A stretch of 23,270 nucleotides of DNA, from NCBI GenBank assembly GCA_039807445.1, contig JBDHRG010000038.1, positions 1 to 23,270 on the forward strand, given 5' to 3'. Within the stretch, counting starts at the first letter, position 1; each line of letters starts with the position of its first letter. Origin of the DNA: JBDHRG01 sp039807445. GTDB taxonomy: Bacteria; Pseudomonadota; Gammaproteobacteria; Competibacterales; Competibacteraceae. Shown in pieces: positions 1 through 7,543 of this stretch. The notes beneath the pieces were generated by a model. It saw only the letters and a list, made by a program, of their open reading frames with translations. It was not told the DNA's origin and made no database searches. The position numbers and the translations under genes are program-made.

Positions 1-1
1 G

Positions 2-2746
2 GTGGTCGGCGAGCTCGCCGCGGAGTCCGGCGCGCCGGCACCGACGCTCGACAGCCGGCTCGACCGCGATCTCGGGCTGGACAGCCTGGGCCGCGCCGAG
101 CTGGTGGTGCGGCTCGAGCGCGCCTGCGACGTGCACCTCGGCGACGAGGCGCTGCTCGCCGATGCGCTGCGCGAGCTGCTGCGGCGTGTGCTCGCCGCCG
201 TGGCGCCGGAGCGGACCGCGGCGCCGGGCCCGCCGCCGGTGGCCGAGGGCAGCGGCGAAGCCCCAGCGCGGGCGACGACGCTGCTCGAGGTGCTCGACTG
301 GCACGCGCGGCGCCATCCGCGCGCGGTGTACCTGCACCTCTACGACGCACCCGAGCAGGTGGCCGGGACGCTCGCCTACGGCGCGCTCGACGCGGGCGCG
401 CGCGCCGTGGCCGCGGGGCTGCAGGCACGCGGCCTCGAGCCGAACGACGCGGTGGCGCTGATGCTGCCGACCGGACACGACTACTTCCACGGCTTCTTCG
501 GCATCCTGCGCGCCGGCGGCGTGCCGGTGCCGATCTATCCGCCGCTGCGCCTCGCGCAGCTCGAGGAGCACTTGCGCCGCCACGTCGGCATCCTGCGCAA
601 CGCGCGCGCGCGGCTGCTGATCACCGTGCCCGAGGCGGGGCGCTTCGCGCGGCTGCTGCGCGCCCACGTCGAGGAGCTGCGCGAGGTGGCGACGGTCGCG
701 GCGCTGAGCGCAGCGCCGGCCGCGACGCTGTGGCCGGCGGTGCGGGCCGAGGACACGGCTTTCCTGCAATACACCTCCGGCAGCACCGGCGATCCCAAGG
801 GTGTAGTGCTGAGCCACGCCAACCTGCTCGCCAACCTGCGGGCGATGGGCGAGCGCCTGCAGGTGTCCGGTCGCGACGTGTTCGTCAGCTGGCTGCCGCT
901 GTACCACGACATGGGTCTGATCGGCGCGGCGCTGGGCAGCCTGTACTACGGCCTGCCGCTGGTGCTGATGTCGCCGCTCGCCTTCCTGTCGCGGCCGGCG
1001 CGCTGGCTGTGGGCGATCCATCGCCACCGCGGCACGCTGTCGGCGGCGCCGAACTTCGCCTACGAGCTGTGCCTGCGCAACGTCGCCGACGCCGAGCTCG
1101 AGGGGCTGGACCTGGGCTCGTGGCGCCTGGCGATCAACGGCGCCGAGCCGGTGAGCCCGCAGGCGATGCGCCGTTTCGCCGAGCGCTTCGCCCGCCACGG
1201 CTTGCGGCCCGGCGCGCTGGCTCCGGTCTATGGCCTGGCCGAGTGCTCGGTCGGCTTGACGCTGCCGACGCCCGGCCACGGGCTGCAGGTCGACCGCGTC
1301 CGCCGCGACGCGCTGATGCGCGAAGGCTGCGCCGAGCCGGCCGCCGCCGATGCGCCCGACGCGCTCGAATTCGTCGCCTGCGGCCGGCCGCTGCGCGGAC
1401 ACGACGTGCGCATCGTCGACGAGGCCGGACGCGAGCTGCCCGAACGCCGCGAGGGGCGGCTCGAATTCCGGGGGCCTTCGGCCACCTGCGGCTATCTGCG
1501 CAGGCCGGAGGCGACGCGCGCGCTGTTCCACGGCGACTGGCTCGATTCCGGCGACCGCGCCTACTTCGCCGACGGTGAGCTGTACCTGACCGGGCGGGTC
1601 AAGGACCTGATCATCCGCGGCGGGCGCAACATCCATCCGCAGGTGCTCGAGCAGGCCGTCGGCGAGATCGAGGGCGTGCGCAAGGGTTGCGTCGCCGCCT
1701 TCGGCAGCCGCGACGCCCGGCTCGGCACCGAGCGCCTGGTGGTGGTGGCCGAGACGCGCGAAACCGCCCCCGAGCGTCGCGAGGCGATGACGCGCCGGGT
1801 CCGCGAAGTGACCGCGGGGCTGGTGGATCTGCCGCCGGACGAGGTGGTGTGGGTGCCGCCGCACGCAGTGCTGAAGACCTCCAGCGGCAAGCTGCGCCGC
1901 GCCGCGGTCCGCGAGCTGTACGAGCACGGCGCGCTGGGCCGCGGCGGGCGAGCGCTGTGGTGGCAGATGCTGCGGCTGGCCGCCGCCAGCCTGCCGCCGC
2001 GGCTGCGCCGCCTGTGGCACCGTGGCCGCGACGCCGCCTGGGCGGGCTGGGCCTGGGCGGTGTTCGATGCGCTGATCGCGCTGGCATGGTTCGCGGTGGC
2101 GACGCTGCCCGCGATGCCGCAGCGCTGGCGCATCTGCCGCGCCGCGGCGCGCACGCTGCGCCGTGCGACCGCGACACCGCTGGCCGTCGAGGGGCTGGAG
2201 CGGCTGCCGCCCGGCCCCTGCGTGCTGGTCGCCAACCATGCCAGCTACCTCGACGCCTACGTGCTGGTGGCGGTGCTGCCGCGCGGTTTCGGCTTCGTCG
2301 CCAAGCGCGAGCTGGCCGAGTCGTGGACGGTGGAGGTGCTGCTGCGCCGCCTGGGGGCGGTGTTCGTCGAGCGCTTCGACCCGCGCCAGAGCGCCGGCGA
2401 GGCGCAACGCCTGCTCGAACTCGCGCAGGCCGGACATGCGCTGGCGTTCTTCGCCGAAGGCACCTTCGATCGTCGCCCCGGACTGCTGCCTTTCCACATG
2501 GGCGCCTTCGTCGTCGCGGCCCGGGCCGGCTTGCCGGTGGTGCCGGTCACGATCCGGGGGACCCGGGCGATGCTGCGCGCCGACTCCTGGTTCCCGCGCC
2601 GCGGGCGCATCCGCGTCGTCGTCGAGGTGCCGCTGATCCCCGAAGGCGAGGACTGGACGGCCGCGGTCAAGCTGCGCGACGCTGCCCGCGCCGCGATCCT
2701 GCGCCACTGCGGCGAGCCCGACCGCGGCGACGAGATCGCCGGATAG
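2..2746 (+). CDS. ACP / acyl-AMP ligase / 1-acylglycerol-3-phosphate acyltransferase fusion (5' partial)
   Basis: Three-domain lipid enzyme whose beginning lies left of the window; the GTG at the edge is only the first in-frame codon, and the acyl-carrier domain is already under way. Residues about 1-70 form a carrier-protein domain with the GLDSL phosphopantetheine site (Ser28). Residues about 90-650 form an ANL-superfamily adenylating domain: YTSGSTGDPKG at 257-267, a YGLAE motif, GRVKDLIIRGGRN near the hinge and the C-terminal KTSSGKLRR. A hydrophobic stretch (about 682-707) precedes a PlsC domain with NHASYLD at 745-751 (HX4D: His746, Asp751) and an EGTF motif. Family knowledge suggests that a fatty acid is adenylated, loaded on the fused carrier and passed to a lysolipid or glycerolipid acceptor at the membrane; the acceptor is unknown. 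The order differs from Aas, where the acyltransferase comes first. Ends TAG, convergent with the next gene. Confidence 0.88.
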   Translation: MVGELAAESGAPAPTLDSRLDRDLGLDSLGRAELVVRLERACDVHLGDEALLADALRELLRRVLAAVAPERTAAPGPPPVAEGSGEAPARATTLLEVLDWHARRHPRAVYLHLYDAPEQVAGTLAYGALDAGARAVAAGLQARGLEPNDAVALMLPTGHDYFHGFFGILRAGGVPVPIYPPLRLAQLEEHLRRHVGILRNARARLLITVPEAGRFARLLRAHVEELREVATVAALSAAPAATLWPAVRAEDTAFLQYTSGSTGDPKGVVLSHANLLANLRAMGERLQVSGRDVFVSWLPLYHDMGLIGAALGSLYYGLPLVLMSPLAFLSRPARWLWAIHRHRGTLSAAPNFAYELCLRNVADAELEGLDLGSWRLAINGAEPVSPQAMRRFAERFARHGLRPGALAPVYGLAECSVGLTLPTPGHGLQVDRVRRDALMREGCAEPAAADAPDALEFVACGRPLRGHDVRIVDEAGRELPERREGRLEFRGPSATCGYLRRPEATRALFHGDWLDSGDRAYFADGELYLTGRVKDLIIRGGRNIHPQVLEQAVGEIEGVRKGCVAAFGSRDARLGTERLVVVAETRETAPERREAMTRRVREVTAGLVDLPPDEVVWVPPHAVLKTSSGKLRRAAVRELYEHGALGRGGRALWWQMLRLAAASLPPRLRRLWHRGRDAAWAGWAWAVFDALIALAWFAVATLPAMPQRWRICRAAARTLRRATATPLAVEGLERLPPGPCVLVANHASYLDAYVLVAVLPRGFGFVAKRELAESWTVEVLLRRLGAVFVERFDPRQSAGEAQRLLELAQAGHALAFFAEGTFDRRPGLLPFHMGAFVVAARAGLPVVPVTIRGTRAMLRADSWFPRRGRIRVVVEVPLIPEGEDWTAAVKLRDAARAAILRHCGEPDRGDEIAG

Positions 2747-2784
2747 GTACGGATCGCAAGAAGTTTCGCCCCTTGGCGGTGAGT

Positions 2785-2915
2785 GGCGCTCCGGGGGCTA
2801 TCGCTGCGCTCATTCTCGGCGTACCTCCGTGTACGCCTCCGAGGTACGGTGCCGCTCCGCGCTGTCCTGCGCCCGCGGCGCGCGTAATCCGCTCCGCGAT
2901 AGCCCCCGGAGCGCC
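2785..2915. repeat. Element bounded by a perfect 20-bp inverted repeat
   Basis: Positions 2785-2804 and 2896-2915 are exact reverse complements over 20 bp. Between them, CGTACCTC (2820-2827) and GAGGTACG (2841-2848) form a second hairpin, extended by CGGC/GCCG outside a 3-nt bulge. The whole gap between two convergent genes is therefore highly foldable. No T-run follows either arm, so a simple intrinsic terminator is unlikely. It could be a REP/MITE-like dispersed element or a structure limiting convergent transcription. Confidence 0.8.
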
Positions 2916-2945
2916 GCAATCAGGCGTTATTTCCTGGAGTCGGTA

Positions 2946-3794
2946 TCAGCCGAGTCTGCCGCGGCGGGCGTGGCGGTGCGTGTTCCATGCCAGCCACAGC
3001 TGGCGCAGCGGGGTCAGCTCGATGCGGTGTTCGAGCACGCGGAAGCCGTCGGCCTCGATTTCGTCGAGCAGCGCCTGCGCGAGCCGCAGGCGCACCAGCA
3101 GCGGGCGCTGGCCGGCGCGCTCGGCGACCGGAAGCCACTCCAGTGCGCGGGCGAAGCTTGCGCGGATGCGCGCGGCCTGGGCGTCGAACAGCGCAGCGGT
3201 CTGCGCGCTCGAGCGCGGTCGGGCGAGGTCGGCGTGGCCGACGCCGTGGCTGCGCATCTCGTCTTCGGGGATGCGGTAGCGGCCCTTGAGCGCATCGGCG
3301 CGCGCTTCGCGCAGCAGCTCGAGCAGCGCCAGGCCCTGGCCGAGTTCGTGTGCGAAGCGTGCGGTGGCGCGGTCCTGGTAGCCGAGCAGCTCGGCGGCGA
3401 GCAGCGCCGGCGTGCTGCCGATGCGGTGGCAATACGGCACGAGCTGGCTGAAGCTCGGGTAGGCGTCGTACTCGAGGTCCATCCCGGCGCCGTCGACCAG
3501 CTCGCGCAGCGCGTCGACGCTCAGGTGGTGGCGCGCGAGGTGCGGCGCGAGCGCGCGCGTCGCCGGGTGCTGCGGCGCGCCGGCGCCGAGCCGACCGAGC
3601 TCTTCGCGCCACCATTCGAGCTTGGCGCGCGCGAGCGCGGGCTCGCGGCACTCGTCGATGACTTCGCGCACCTCGAGCTCGAGCGCCCACAGCGCGAGCA
3701 GCGCGCTGCGGTCGCGAGCCGGGAGCGTCATCAGCGCGTAGCGGCGTGCCGAGCCGGGGGCGAGCTTGGCTTCGCAGTAATCGTCGGGATGCAT
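2946..3794 (-). CDS. Squalene/phytoene synthase-like protein with altered active-site motifs
   Basis: 282-aa protein of the trans-isoprenyl diphosphate synthase, head-to-head family (squalene/phytoene synthase, COG1562 type). The N-terminus (PDDYCEAK...) and the general pattern of helices fit that family. Active enzymes have two Asp-rich motifs; here the first reads REVIDE (43-48) where DDxxDE is expected, and the second reads LLREARAD (160-167) where a RDVxxD-like motif is expected. Metal-diphosphate binding may be lost, as in the NDUFAF6-like assembly-factor branch, or the substrate may differ. It is last in the leftward mtaD-ubiG-gph run, 84 nt after gph, without a clear promoter of its own. 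The ATG at 3794 has no strong Shine-Dalgarno sequence, but the N-terminus matches the family start. Catalytic function is uncertain. Confidence 0.8.
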   Translation of the reverse strand: MHPDDYCEAKLAPGSARRYALMTLPARDRSALLALWALELEVREVIDECREPALARAKLEWWREELGRLGAGAPQHPATRALAPHLARHHLSVDALRELVDGAGMDLEYDAYPSFSQLVPYCHRIGSTPALLAAELLGYQDRATARFAHELGQGLALLELLREARADALKGRYRIPEDEMRSHGVGHADLARPRSSAQTAALFDAQAARIRASFARALEWLPVAERAGQRPLLVRLRLAQALLDEIEADGFRVLEHRIELTPLRQLWLAWNTHRHARRGRLG

Positions 3795-3878
3795 GGCGGA
3801 CGGGCGAAGGCTGGTCGAAGGGGCGCATAGGATAGCCGCTCGGGGCGGATGCGGCGCAGCCGGCGCGCCGCGAGCCGA

Positions 3879-4535
3879 TCAGCGCCCGGCGACCCAGGCG
3901 AGGATGTCTTCCGGCGCGTCGACGATGCCGTCGGCGCCCCAGGCTTCGGGACGGTCGTCGGCGCCGAGGTAGCCGAAGCGCGCCGCCAGCGTGACCATGC
4001 CGGCGCGGCGGCCGGCCTCGACGTCGCGCTCGGCGTCGCCGATGTACAGGCATTCGGCGGGGGACACGCCGGCGAGCGCGCAGGCGTGGAGCATCGGCGC
4101 TGGGTCGGGCTTGCGCGTGGGCAGCGTGTCGCCGCTGACGATGCACGCGGCGCGCGCGGCCAGCCCGAGCGCAGCCATCAGCGGCCCGGTCAGCGCTGCC
4201 GGCTTGTTGGTGACCACGCCCCAGCGCAAGCCGCGCGCCTCGAGCGCCGCCAGCACCGCCTCGATGCCCGGCAACGGTGCGGTGGCTTCGGCGAGGCCGT
4301 CGCGGTACAGCGCGACGAAGCGCGCGACCAGCGCCGCGAACCCGGGTGCGTCGTCGGCGATGCCGAAGCCGGCGCGCACCATCGCCGCCGAACCGTGCGA
4401 GGCGACGGCGCGCAGGCCGGCGTAGGGCAGCGGTGCGAGGCCGTGCTCGGCGCGCAGGCGGTTCAGCGCACCGACCAGGTCGGGCGCGGTGTCGAGCAGG
4501 GTGCCGTCGAGGTCGAAGAGGACGCAGGAGATCAT
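3879..4535 (-). CDS. gph: HAD-family phosphatase, Gph/MupP type
   Basis: 218-aa HAD hydrolase starting MISCVLFDLDGTLLDT. The nucleophile Asp8 and acid Asp10 lie in DLDGT; VVTNKP gives motif II, TRKPDP supplies the motif III Lys, and YIGDAERDV is motif IV. The cap lies between motifs I and II, as in phosphoglycolate phosphatases. In Pseudomonas the gene directly after ubiG at this locus is MupP, the N-acetylmuramate-6-phosphate phosphatase of peptidoglycan recycling; elsewhere the neighbour is called gph. Context cannot choose between them. I start at the ATG at 4535. An in-frame ATG at 4604 would overlap ubiG by 11 nt but adds 23 residues of Pro/Ser-rich, non-HAD sequence derived from a low-complexity spacer. 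Cotranscribed with ubiG. Confidence 0.85.
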   Translation of the reverse strand: MISCVLFDLDGTLLDTAPDLVGALNRLRAEHGLAPLPYAGLRAVASHGSAAMVRAGFGIADDAPGFAALVARFVALYRDGLAEATAPLPGIEAVLAALEARGLRWGVVTNKPAALTGPLMAALGLAARAACIVSGDTLPTRKPDPAPMLHACALAGVSPAECLYIGDAERDVEAGRRAGMVTLAARFGYLGADDRPEAWGADGIVDAPEDILAWVAGR

Positions 4536-4593
4536 TGGGGTCGGGGCATGAGGGAGGGGAGATGGGGGATGGGGACTCGCGATTACCCCTTGC

Positions 4594-5298
4594 TCATTGC
4601 TCATCGCTCTTCACCGTATGAACCAGGTAATTGACCTCGACCCCCTCGGCGAGCCAGTAGCGGCGCGTCAGCGGGTTGTAGTGCATGCCGGTGATCTCGC
4701 GCAGTTCCAGGCCGGCGTGCACGGCCCATTCGGCGAGCTCGGACGGGCGGATGAACCTGGCGTAGTCGTGCGTGCCCCTGGGCAGCATCCGCAGCAGGTA
4801 CTCGGCGCCGAGGATCGCGAAGGCGTAGGCCCGGGGCGTGCGGTTGATGGTCGAGAAGAACACCTGGCCGCCGGGCTTGACCAGCCGCGCGCAGGCGGCG
4901 ACCACCGAGGCCGGGTCGGGAACGTGCTCGAGCATTTCCAGGCAGGTGACGACGTCAAAGCCCGCCGGCTCGGCTTCGGCCAGCGCCTCGGCGGTGATCT
5001 GGCGGTAATCGATCTCGACCCCGGATTCGAGCTGGTGCATCCGCGCGACCGCGAGCGGCGCCGCGCCCATGTCGATGCCGGTGACGTGCGCGCCGCGCAG
5101 CGCCATGGCTTCCGACAGGATGCCGCCGCCGCAGCCGACGTCGAGCACGCGCCGGCCGGCGAGCGGCGCGCGCCGGTCGATGAAATCCAGCCGCAGCGGG
5201 TTGATGTCGTGCAGCGGCTTGAATTCGCCGTCGGGGTCCCACCAGCGGTTGGCGAGGGCTTCGAACTTGGCGATCTCGCGGATATCGACGTTGCTCAT
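4594..5298 (-). CDS. ubiG: Ubiquinone biosynthesis O-methyltransferase UbiG
   Basis: 234-aa class I SAM-dependent methyltransferase that performs both O-methylations of the ubiquinone head group at the inner membrane. The UbiG N-terminus is plain (KFEALANRWWDPDGEFKPLHDINPLRL), followed by the SAM-binding loop VLDVGCGGG at 51-59, CLEMLEHVPDP (post-motif II) and STINRTPRAYAFAI. Length matches the family (about 230-240 aa). Begins 43 nt after the mtaD stop and precedes the HAD phosphatase, the usual mtaD-ubiG-gph/mupP order. Presence of ubiG implies an aerobic or facultative, ubiquinone-using organism. Confidence 0.97.
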   Translation of the reverse strand: MSNVDIREIAKFEALANRWWDPDGEFKPLHDINPLRLDFIDRRAPLAGRRVLDVGCGGGILSEAMALRGAHVTGIDMGAAPLAVARMHQLESGVEIDYRQITAEALAEAEPAGFDVVTCLEMLEHVPDPASVVAACARLVKPGGQVFFSTINRTPRAYAFAILGAEYLLRMLPRGTHDYARFIRPSELAEWAVHAGLELREITGMHYNPLTRRYWLAEGVEVNYLVHTVKSDEQ

Positions 5299-5341
5299 CG
5301 CGGTGTCTCGGGGCTGGGGAATCGTTCGGTTCGCGGGCGGA

Positions 5342-6658
5342 TCACGGGGCGATCTTGCCGCGCCACTCGGCGGCGCGCGCGAGCAGCTCGGTGCGGTCGA
5401 GCGTGGTCAGCACCCGCCCCTTGAGCAGGTGGCGACCGGCGACCCAGACGTCGGTGATCTGGTGGCGGCCGCTGGCGTAGACCAGTTGCGACGCCGGATG
5501 GTACAGCGGCTGGCTTTCGATCTCGCCGAGGTCGATCGCGGCGATGTCGGCCCACTTGCCCGGCACGAGCGAGCCGGTTTCGGCGTCCAGCCCCAGCGCG
5601 CGCGCGCCGTTCAGCGTCGCCAGGCGCAGCGCACGGTGCGCCGGCAGCGCCGCGGCATCGTTGGCGACGGCCTTGGCCAGCAGCGCCGCGGTCTTCAGCT
5701 CGCCGAGCAGGTCGAGGTCGTTGTTGCTGGCGGCACCGTCGGTGCCGAGCGCGACGTTGACCCCGGCGGCCTCGAGCTTCGCCACCGGGCAGAAGCCGCT
5801 GGCGAGCTTGAGGTTGGACTCGGGGCAGTGCAGCACGTGCGCGCCGGCCTCGGCCAGGCGCTCGACCTCGGCATCGGTCAGTTGGGTCGCGTGTACCGCG
5901 AGCAGGTTCGGGCTGACCAGCCCGAGGCGGTCGAGCCAGGTCAGCGGGCGCTCGCCGCGGGTTTGCAGGCACTGTTCGACTTCGAACGCCGTCTCGTGGA
6001 TGTGCATGTGCACCGGGCACTCGAGTTCGTCGGCGAGCGTGCGCACGCGCTCGAGCGAGCCCTGCGACACGCTGTAGGGCGCGTGCGGTGCGAACGCGGT
6101 CGAGACCAGCGGGTGGTGGCGCCAAGCATCGTGCAGCGCCAGGCCCTTGTCCAGGTACTCCTCGGCCGAGCTCGCCCAGGCGCTGGGGAAATCGATCAGG
6201 ATCATGCCGACGCAGGCACGCATGCCGGCCTGGGCCGCGGCGCGCGCGGTGACGTCGGGGAAGAAGTACATGTCGTTGAAGCAGGTGACGCCGCCGCGCA
6301 GCATCTCGGCGATCGCGAGCCGCGTGCCGTCGTGCACGAAGGCGTCCGAGACCCAGCGGCCCTCGGCCGGCCAGATGTGCGCTTGCAGCCAGGTCATCAG
6401 CGGCAGGTCGTCGGCCAGCCCGCGCAGGAGGCTCATCGCCGCGTGACTGTGGGCGTTGATCAGCCCCGGGATCAGGCAGTGCGTCGGCAGCTCGACCCGG
6501 GCGTGGACGGCGGGGAAGCGCGCTGCGGCGGCCTCGGCCGGCAGGATGTCGACGATGCGGCCCGTGTCGACTGCGAGCGCGTAGCCCTCGAGCACCACCC
6601 CTTCGGGTTCGACCGGGATGATCCAGCGCGGCAGCAGCAGGGTATCGACGGCGTGCAT
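5342..6658 (-). CDS. mtaD: 5-methylthioadenosine/S-adenosylhomocysteine deaminase (TRZ/ATZ amidohydrolase)
   Basis: 438-aa amidohydrolase. The metal-site residues expected for this family are present: H70xH72 in NAHSHAAM, H219 and E222 in HMHIHET, H256 in LAVHATQL, and D307 in LGTDGAASNND. In Pseudomonas aeruginosa the orthologue next to ubiG (PA3170) deaminates methylthioadenosine to methylthioinosine, feeding MtnA after phosphorolysis; mtnA is present 1.7 kb away in this window. First gene of the leftward operon with ubiG, the HAD phosphatase and the squalene-synthase-like gene. The ATG at 6658 has a good GGAGG seven bases upstream and a TATAAT box at 6687-6692 on the same strand. Substrate assignment rests on family and context; other amine substrates are possible. 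Confidence 0.92.
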   Translation of the reverse strand: MHAVDTLLLPRWIIPVEPEGVVLEGYALAVDTGRIVDILPAEAAAARFPAVHARVELPTHCLIPGLINAHSHAAMSLLRGLADDLPLMTWLQAHIWPAEGRWVSDAFVHDGTRLAIAEMLRGGVTCFNDMYFFPDVTARAAAQAGMRACVGMILIDFPSAWASSAEEYLDKGLALHDAWRHHPLVSTAFAPHAPYSVSQGSLERVRTLADELECPVHMHIHETAFEVEQCLQTRGERPLTWLDRLGLVSPNLLAVHATQLTDAEVERLAEAGAHVLHCPESNLKLASGFCPVAKLEAAGVNVALGTDGAASNNDLDLLGELKTAALLAKAVANDAAALPAHRALRLATLNGARALGLDAETGSLVPGKWADIAAIDLGEIESQPLYHPASQLVYASGRHQITDVWVAGRHLLKGRVLTTLDRTELLARAAEWRGKIAP

Positions 6659-6686
6659 GGCGTCCTCCGTGGCGGGGGCCGGGCGG

Positions 6687-6692
6687 ATTATA
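6687..6692 (-). promoter_or_regulatory. TATAAT -10 box upstream of mtaD
   Basis: The minus strand reads a consensus TATAAT, ending 28 nt before the mtaD ATG. No good -35 lies 16-18 nt upstream; that place is the T-rich tail of the ompA-like gene's terminator. Probable start of the mtaD-ubiG-gph operon. Confidence 0.6.
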
Positions 6693-6703
6693 CCGGGGCG
6701 CGC

Positions 6704-6734
6704 AAAGAAAACGCCCCGGCAGGGCCGGGGCGTT
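6704..6734 (-). terminator. Intrinsic terminator of the OmpA-domain gene
   Basis: Read on the minus strand, AACGCCCCGGC (6734-6724) pairs perfectly over 11 bp with GCCGGGGCGTT (6720-6710) around a 3-nt loop and is followed by TTTTCTTT. It lies just after the ompA-like stop and just before the mtaD promoter, so ompA is probably monocistronic. Confidence 0.85.
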
Positions 6735-6762
6735 CGGAGCCGGGCGAGGGCGGCGGGAAAGC

Positions 6763-7320
6763 TTACTGGGCGCCCTGGGCGTCGACGGTGATGTCGACGC
6801 GGCGGTTCTGGGCGCGGCCTTCGGCGGTCGCGTTGTTCGCGACCGGCTGGCTTTCGCCCTTGCCGCTGGCGGCGATGATGTTGGCCGGGACGCCCTGCGC
6901 GACCAGGTACTCCTTCGCGGCGTTGGCGCGGCGCTCCGACAGGCGCTGGTTGTAGGCGTCGGTGCCCTTGCTGTCGGTGTGGCCGACGATGTCGATGCTG
7001 TCGACGCGGACCTTGGTCTTCATGTCGGCGACCAGCTTGTCGAGCTCAGCCTTGCCGGCCGGCTTCAGGTTCGACTTGTCGAAATCGAAGAAGGCGTCGG
7101 CGCTCAGGCTGACGGTCATCTTGACCGGCTTGGGCGCGGGCGCGGGCGGCTGGCAATCCGGGTGCTCGACGCCGCCGATCGACAGGATGCACTTGCCGAA
7201 CGGGTCCTTGACCGGCTTGGTGAACGGATCGGTGACCACCTTGTCGGCAGCGAACGCCGGCGCGGCCAGCGCGACGGAGGCAGCCAGAGCCAAGGCTATG
7301 TTGTTGAACTTGAGTTTCAT
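6763..7320 (-). CDS. OmpA-family peptidoglycan-binding protein (small, no barrel)
   Basis: 185-aa exported protein. A Sec signal peptide (KLKFNN then an Ala-rich core, predicted cut after AFA, about residue 24) is followed by a Pro-rich linker with a Cys pair (CILSIGGVEHPDC) and a C-terminal OmpA/MotB domain: FFDFDKSNLKP, VGHTDSKGTDAYNQRLSERRA and EGRAQNRRVDI. That domain binds diaminopimelate in peptidoglycan, so it should sit in the periplasm, perhaps joining the outer membrane to the wall. It lacks an N-terminal beta-barrel and a lipobox, so anchoring is unclear; the Cys pair may form a disulfide. A strong GGAGG precedes the ATG. Divergent from a response regulator and ended by its own terminator. 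Confidence 0.92.
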   Translation of the reverse strand: MKLKFNNIALALAASVALAAPAFAADKVVTDPFTKPVKDPFGKCILSIGGVEHPDCQPPAPAPKPVKMTVSLSADAFFDFDKSNLKPAGKAELDKLVADMKTKVRVDSIDIVGHTDSKGTDAYNQRLSERRANAAKEYLVAQGVPANIIAASGKGESQPVANNATAEGRAQNRRVDITVDAQGAQ

Positions 7321-7361
7321 CGTCTAACCTCCAGGTAAGCGCGAACTAGAGCCCCGCGTCA

Positions 7362-7374
7362 GTTGCCTGGCAAC
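7362..7374. repeat. Short palindrome in the ompA-like leader
   Basis: GTTGCC-T-GGCAAC is a perfect palindrome with one central base in the probable 5' leader of the ompA-like gene, about 42-54 nt before its ATG. It may be a protein site or an RNA hairpin. Nothing else coding is seen between 7321 and 7440. Confidence 0.35.
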
Positions 7375-7446
7375 GGGTTGATGCACGTGTAGCAATGGGT
7401 CTGCCTTGATCCCCGACCCTGCCGAGTTCCAACCCATGCAGGACCG

Positions 7447-7452
7447 AGTATA
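7447..7452 (-). promoter_or_regulatory. Candidate -10 box for the OmpA-domain gene
   Basis: Minus strand TATACT, about 127 nt upstream of the ATG. The -35 position falls at about 7469-7475, where no TTGACA-like hexamer exists and where the operator-like inverted repeat begins. A weak -35 suggests activator-dependent transcription with a leader of about 120 nt. Confidence 0.4.
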
Positions 7453-7464
7453 ACCGAAACACCG

Positions 7465-7487
7465 TGTATCACGCGTACAATGATACA
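7465..7487. promoter_or_regulatory. Operator-like inverted repeat TGTATCA-N9-TGATACA
   Basis: Perfect 7-bp arms at 7465-7471 and 7481-7487 lie in the intergenic region between the divergent ompA-like gene and the response regulator. A third related half-site (TGTGTCA, 7493-7499) makes an imperfect 18-bp palindrome with the second arm (7481-7498 region). A TACAAT on the plus strand (7476-7481) sits between the arms. A dimeric regulator, possibly the adjacent response regulator, could control both genes from here. Confidence 0.5.
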
Positions 7488-7543
7488 TCTATGTGTCAGA
7501 ATAGCAAAAACTGTTGTTTTCGAGAATAACGGAGGGAACCCGC

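Noticed and set aside
2785..2930. Possible integron attC site
   Set aside because: Length and imperfect palindromy were suggestive, but the core sites (RYYYAAC and GTTRRRY) are absent and there is no integrase or cassette array.
1687..3279. A 530-codon plus-strand frame running out of the first gene across the inverted-repeat element
   Set aside because: Arg/Ala-rich shadow of the ligase-acyltransferase gene and then of the minus-strand squalene-synthase-like gene; no Shine-Dalgarno or domain.
5069..6955. A 628-codon plus-strand frame over ubiG, mtaD and the ompA-like gene
   Set aside because: Antisense to three well-supported genes; product is low complexity.
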